Source: Candidatus Helarchaeota archaeon
Lineage (GTDB): Archaea; Asgardarchaeota; Lokiarchaeia; Helarchaeales; RDOG01
Direction: 5' to 3'
Assembly: GCA_019058315.1 (NCBI GenBank)
Contig: JAHPZH010000005.1
Span: 248,001 to 312,000 of the forward strand
DNA: 64,000 nt
The translations under genes were made by a program, and so were the position numbers. Positions 62,237 to 64,000 of the stretch are shown here, piece by piece (the first letter of the stretch is position 1; each line of letters begins with the position of its first letter). Below the pieces are notes generated by a model, which made no database searches, was not told where the DNA came from, and worked only from the letters and a program-made list of their open reading frames with translations.

Positions 62237-62659
62237 TTCATTACCTCAACAGCACATATTAACTTAAACTACAATATTTGAGTTAAAATTCCGACATTTC
62301 GACAGCCTCGGGTAGGAATTTGCCAACATTCGATCAATTCCTCTAGAATTTTAACACCATAGAGAGATACCTTTTGGAAAATATTAATTGTAGGAGGGAG
62401 ATCTGGAAAAGTGAAAGTATTGAATTTTTGTCGGGTTTTTAAGAGAAGTTAAAAAAAACGAAAATGAAATTTGAAATATTTTTTCATGATTTTCTAAGGT
62501 AAAAATGGTTTTACTTGTACATTTATATTTCTAGAGTTGATTAATAAATGAATAAATTGAATTTAATATTATAATCAATAAAAAAGGTTTATATTTTACC
62601 GATGAATTGAAAGATTATTAAATTATAACTCAATTGCATTAAAAATTGGATTTAAAAAA
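62237..62659. other. Intergenic region upstream of the RadA-paralogue gene
   Basis: About 423 bases with no gene. It holds a TATA-like AGTTTAAGTTAA (minus strand) near 62258-62269. Next to it on the minus strand lie GTCGAAAT and GTCGGAAT in tandem (around 62290-62306). GGAGGGAGA (62393-62401) and TTTTTGTCGGG (62425-62435) follow, as upstream of PolB2. Nothing else recognised; the last 120 bases before the 62660 gene are plain AT-rich DNA. Confidence 0.5.
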
Positions 62660-63373
62660 ATGTCTTTAAATGGAATTGTTCCAGATTGGATAGGTTATAT
62701 GCAAGCAATAATTTATTTTATTCTTGCAGTATATTTAATTTATTTAACCATGAATACTAAATTGACGCATGTAGATGAATTTAGAAAAAAGTTCGTGTTA
62801 GCCATTCTCATTTTAATAGGCTCTGTTTCAATTTACGTGGTATGTCGAAATTTTTTTCATTTTTCAGAACAATTTTATGAAATTTTACTTGTAATTTTAT
62901 TTATTGGGTTGTTTTGTTTCATTTTAGCAATGTTACTTAGTTATCGAACTTTAGTCGAATATGTATCAGATATAATCGAACTTGAATATAATAATAAGAA
63001 AGAGATTTCAAAGGCTTTATTAATTTCAGTGATAATAGATATGATTTTTTTTGTCACTATTTTAATTTCTAATATTGTCCAATATATTTGGATTGAATTA
63101 GTTATAGGACGAGTTATTTTTATAGGTTTTTTCTTTAGTGCTGTTTATACTTTCGAATTACATCTTAAAATGAAAAACGCAAATATTAACGTAATGATTT
63201 ACTTTGGATTTGGATTTTTAAGTTTCGGTTTTTTAGAATTCGTTTCATTATTTGTTAATTTAATAAAAACTGAGCTTGGATGGGCTTTAGTAAATTTTAT
63301 TGTAAGTTTTATGTTAGCTATTTTTATTATTGGATATTTAAGTTTCAAAAGACATATTTTGACTAATAAATAA
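62660..63373 (+). CDS. Seven-helix membrane protein
   Basis: A 237-residue integral membrane protein with about seven transmembrane segments (first near IIYFILAVYLIYLTM). A polar segment DIIELEYNNKKEISKA sits between TM3 and TM4. It recalls the membrane half of the 10.8-kb sensor protein, but without its Roadblock/longin-like domain; homology is not established. ATG 62660 has no clear ribosome binding site. Possibly a sensor or receptor; family not assigned. Confidence 0.6.
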   Translation: MSLNGIVPDWIGYMQAIIYFILAVYLIYLTMNTKLTHVDEFRKKFVLAILILIGSVSIYVVCRNFFHFSEQFYEILLVILFIGLFCFILAMLLSYRTLVEYVSDIIELEYNNKKEISKALLISVIIDMIFFVTILISNIVQYIWIELVIGRVIFIGFFFSAVYTFELHLKMKNANINVMIYFGFGFLSFGFLEFVSLFVNLIKTELGWALVNFIVSFMLAIFIIGYLSFKRHILTNK

Positions 63374-63480
63374 TAACTCTATCATAAGATGGAAATAGCA
63401 ATTTGAAAGAGAAGAGACACTATTCATGGAAATACGCTTTCTAAATTCTATTATTACCTGATTAATTTTTATAAACTCAA

Positions 63481-64000
63481 ATGAAACTATATAGAAATTA
63501 TAAAAAAACTTTCAACATTATTATTCTTAAATTAGAAATATTAAGATGTGATGCTTTGTCTTTTTTAAATAAGTTGGATAATTGGCCTTCACCAAATAAG
63601 ATACGACTTATGGCGATTTTTGGTCTCATTTTGACTATTCTGGTTTATATACTTATGGGAATGGTCTTTATGCAAGCAGGATATTCTATGAACTTCTTTG
63701 CAAGTCAGTTATCATTCAATGGATTTTCAATGAAGTTGGAATATTTTCCAATGGTAATTTTTAACGGATTAGGAGCTTATAGAATTGGACAGATTCTGGA
63801 TTATCTATTTATGGTCGGCTATGGGACTTTGATATTCTCTTTAGCTTTGATTATTGGTAGGAAATACGAGTCTACTTCGATTTGGAGAAAATCAAGTTTC
63901 ATTATTGCAGTAGTAGGTATTATAACAGCAATTTTAGATGGGTTAGAAAATGCATTCATATTACTCACACTTACAAACCCATTAGGCTTTCCAGATTGGT
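63481..64000 (+). CDS. Membrane protein, 3' end beyond the window
   Basis: Open from ATG 63481 to the window edge (173 codons). A polar N-terminus of about 40 residues (with SPNKIR) precedes a transmembrane segment LMAIFGLILTILVYILMG, then FNGLGAYRIGQILDYLFMVG and LIFSLALIIGRKYE as further segments, and IIAVVGIITAILDGLENAFILL. No family is recognised from the visible part; a polytopic membrane protein of unknown role. It lies 107 bases after the previous gene on the same strand. Confidence 0.55.
   Translation, partial: MKLYRNYKKTFNIIILKLEILRCDALSFLNKLDNWPSPNKIRLMAIFGLILTILVYILMGMVFMQAGYSMNFFASQLSFNGFSMKLEYFPMVIFNGLGAYRIGQILDYLFMVGYGTLIFSLALIIGRKYESTSIWRKSSFIIAVVGIITAILDGLENAFILLTLTNPLGFPDW

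Noticed and set aside
62237..62659. tRNA or small structured RNA in the gap
   Set aside because: No cloverleaf or strong GC-rich stems are visible; the region is AT-rich with short promoter-like motifs only.

Overview
The window looks like a chromosomal piece of an Asgard archaeon, most likely a lokiarchaeon. The DNA is AT-rich. The informational genes are archaeal (RadA with an N-terminal helix-hairpin-helix domain, a PolB2-type DNA polymerase, TATA-like boxes, T-run terminators). The rest fits Asgard gene content: leucine-rich repeat, TPR and Roadblock/longin-like proteins, giant repeat-rich surface proteins, C_GCAxxG_C_C proteins, CoA-dependent ketone/fatty-acid enzymes and many small zinc-ribbon proteins. 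No rRNA, tRNA, insertion sequence or convincing CRISPR array was seen. The lineage is inferred from gene content; no rRNA is present to confirm it.

Layout. 1-12 kb: a truncated sugar-isomerase gene, a methyltransferase behind a twin inverted-repeat operator, an MFS transporter, an AttH/lipocalin-like protein with a partner of unknown function, an 18-unit LRR protein, an iron-sulfur flavoprotein, an alkaline-phosphatase-superfamily hydrolase overlapping an SDR, and a membrane protein with a Roadblock/longin-like C-terminus. 12-21 kb: small enzymes (two GNATs, alpha/beta hydrolase, Gfo/Idh/MocA plus PIG-L deacetylase, metallophosphoesterase, DMT and GPH transporters, enoyl-CoA hydratase). 21-23 kb: a membrane-anchored seven-blade propeller gene broken by one in-frame TGA. 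24.6-26.2 kb: a BKACE plus SDR pair. 26.4-32.3 kb: a histidine operon, hisG-hisD-(two TPR paralogues)-hisC-hisB, in which hisG appears to start at AUA. 32-38 kb: a large membrane protein, radA, a LuxE-like acyl-activating enzyme and an ADP-forming acyl-CoA synthetase alpha subunit. 38-41 kb: a three-unit, about 70-bp-period repeat with an embedded 43-residue zinc-ribbon ORF, then PolB2. 41-44.5 kb: three C_GCAxxG_C_C proteins around two multi-pass membrane proteins. 44.5-53.7 kb: one 3048-residue surface protein. 54-64 kb: a winged-helix regulator, membrane proteins, ferredoxin-nitroreductase, a second acyl-CoA synthetase alpha subunit, a thiolase, and a two-gene unit of a RadA-like protein lacking its ATPase motifs plus a small partner.

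Most interesting. PolB2, an inactivated RadA paralogue and a small coiled-coil partner together resemble a bacterial ImuA/ImuB/DnaE2-type mutasome. Here they are split between two loci 20 kb apart whose upstream regions share a composite element (GGAGGGAGA followed by TTTGTCGG). TTTTGTCG(G/A) recurs in several other intergenic regions, including upstream of radA and in the 70-bp repeat. This suggests, but does not prove, a common regulator. A second candidate system is the C_GCAxxG_C_C/membrane-protein cluster at 41.2-44.5 kb. The catabolic genes (BKACE, SDRs, enoyl-CoA hydratase, thiolase, acyl-CoA synthetase alpha subunits) fit CoA-ester-based fermentation or degradation of fatty or amino acids.
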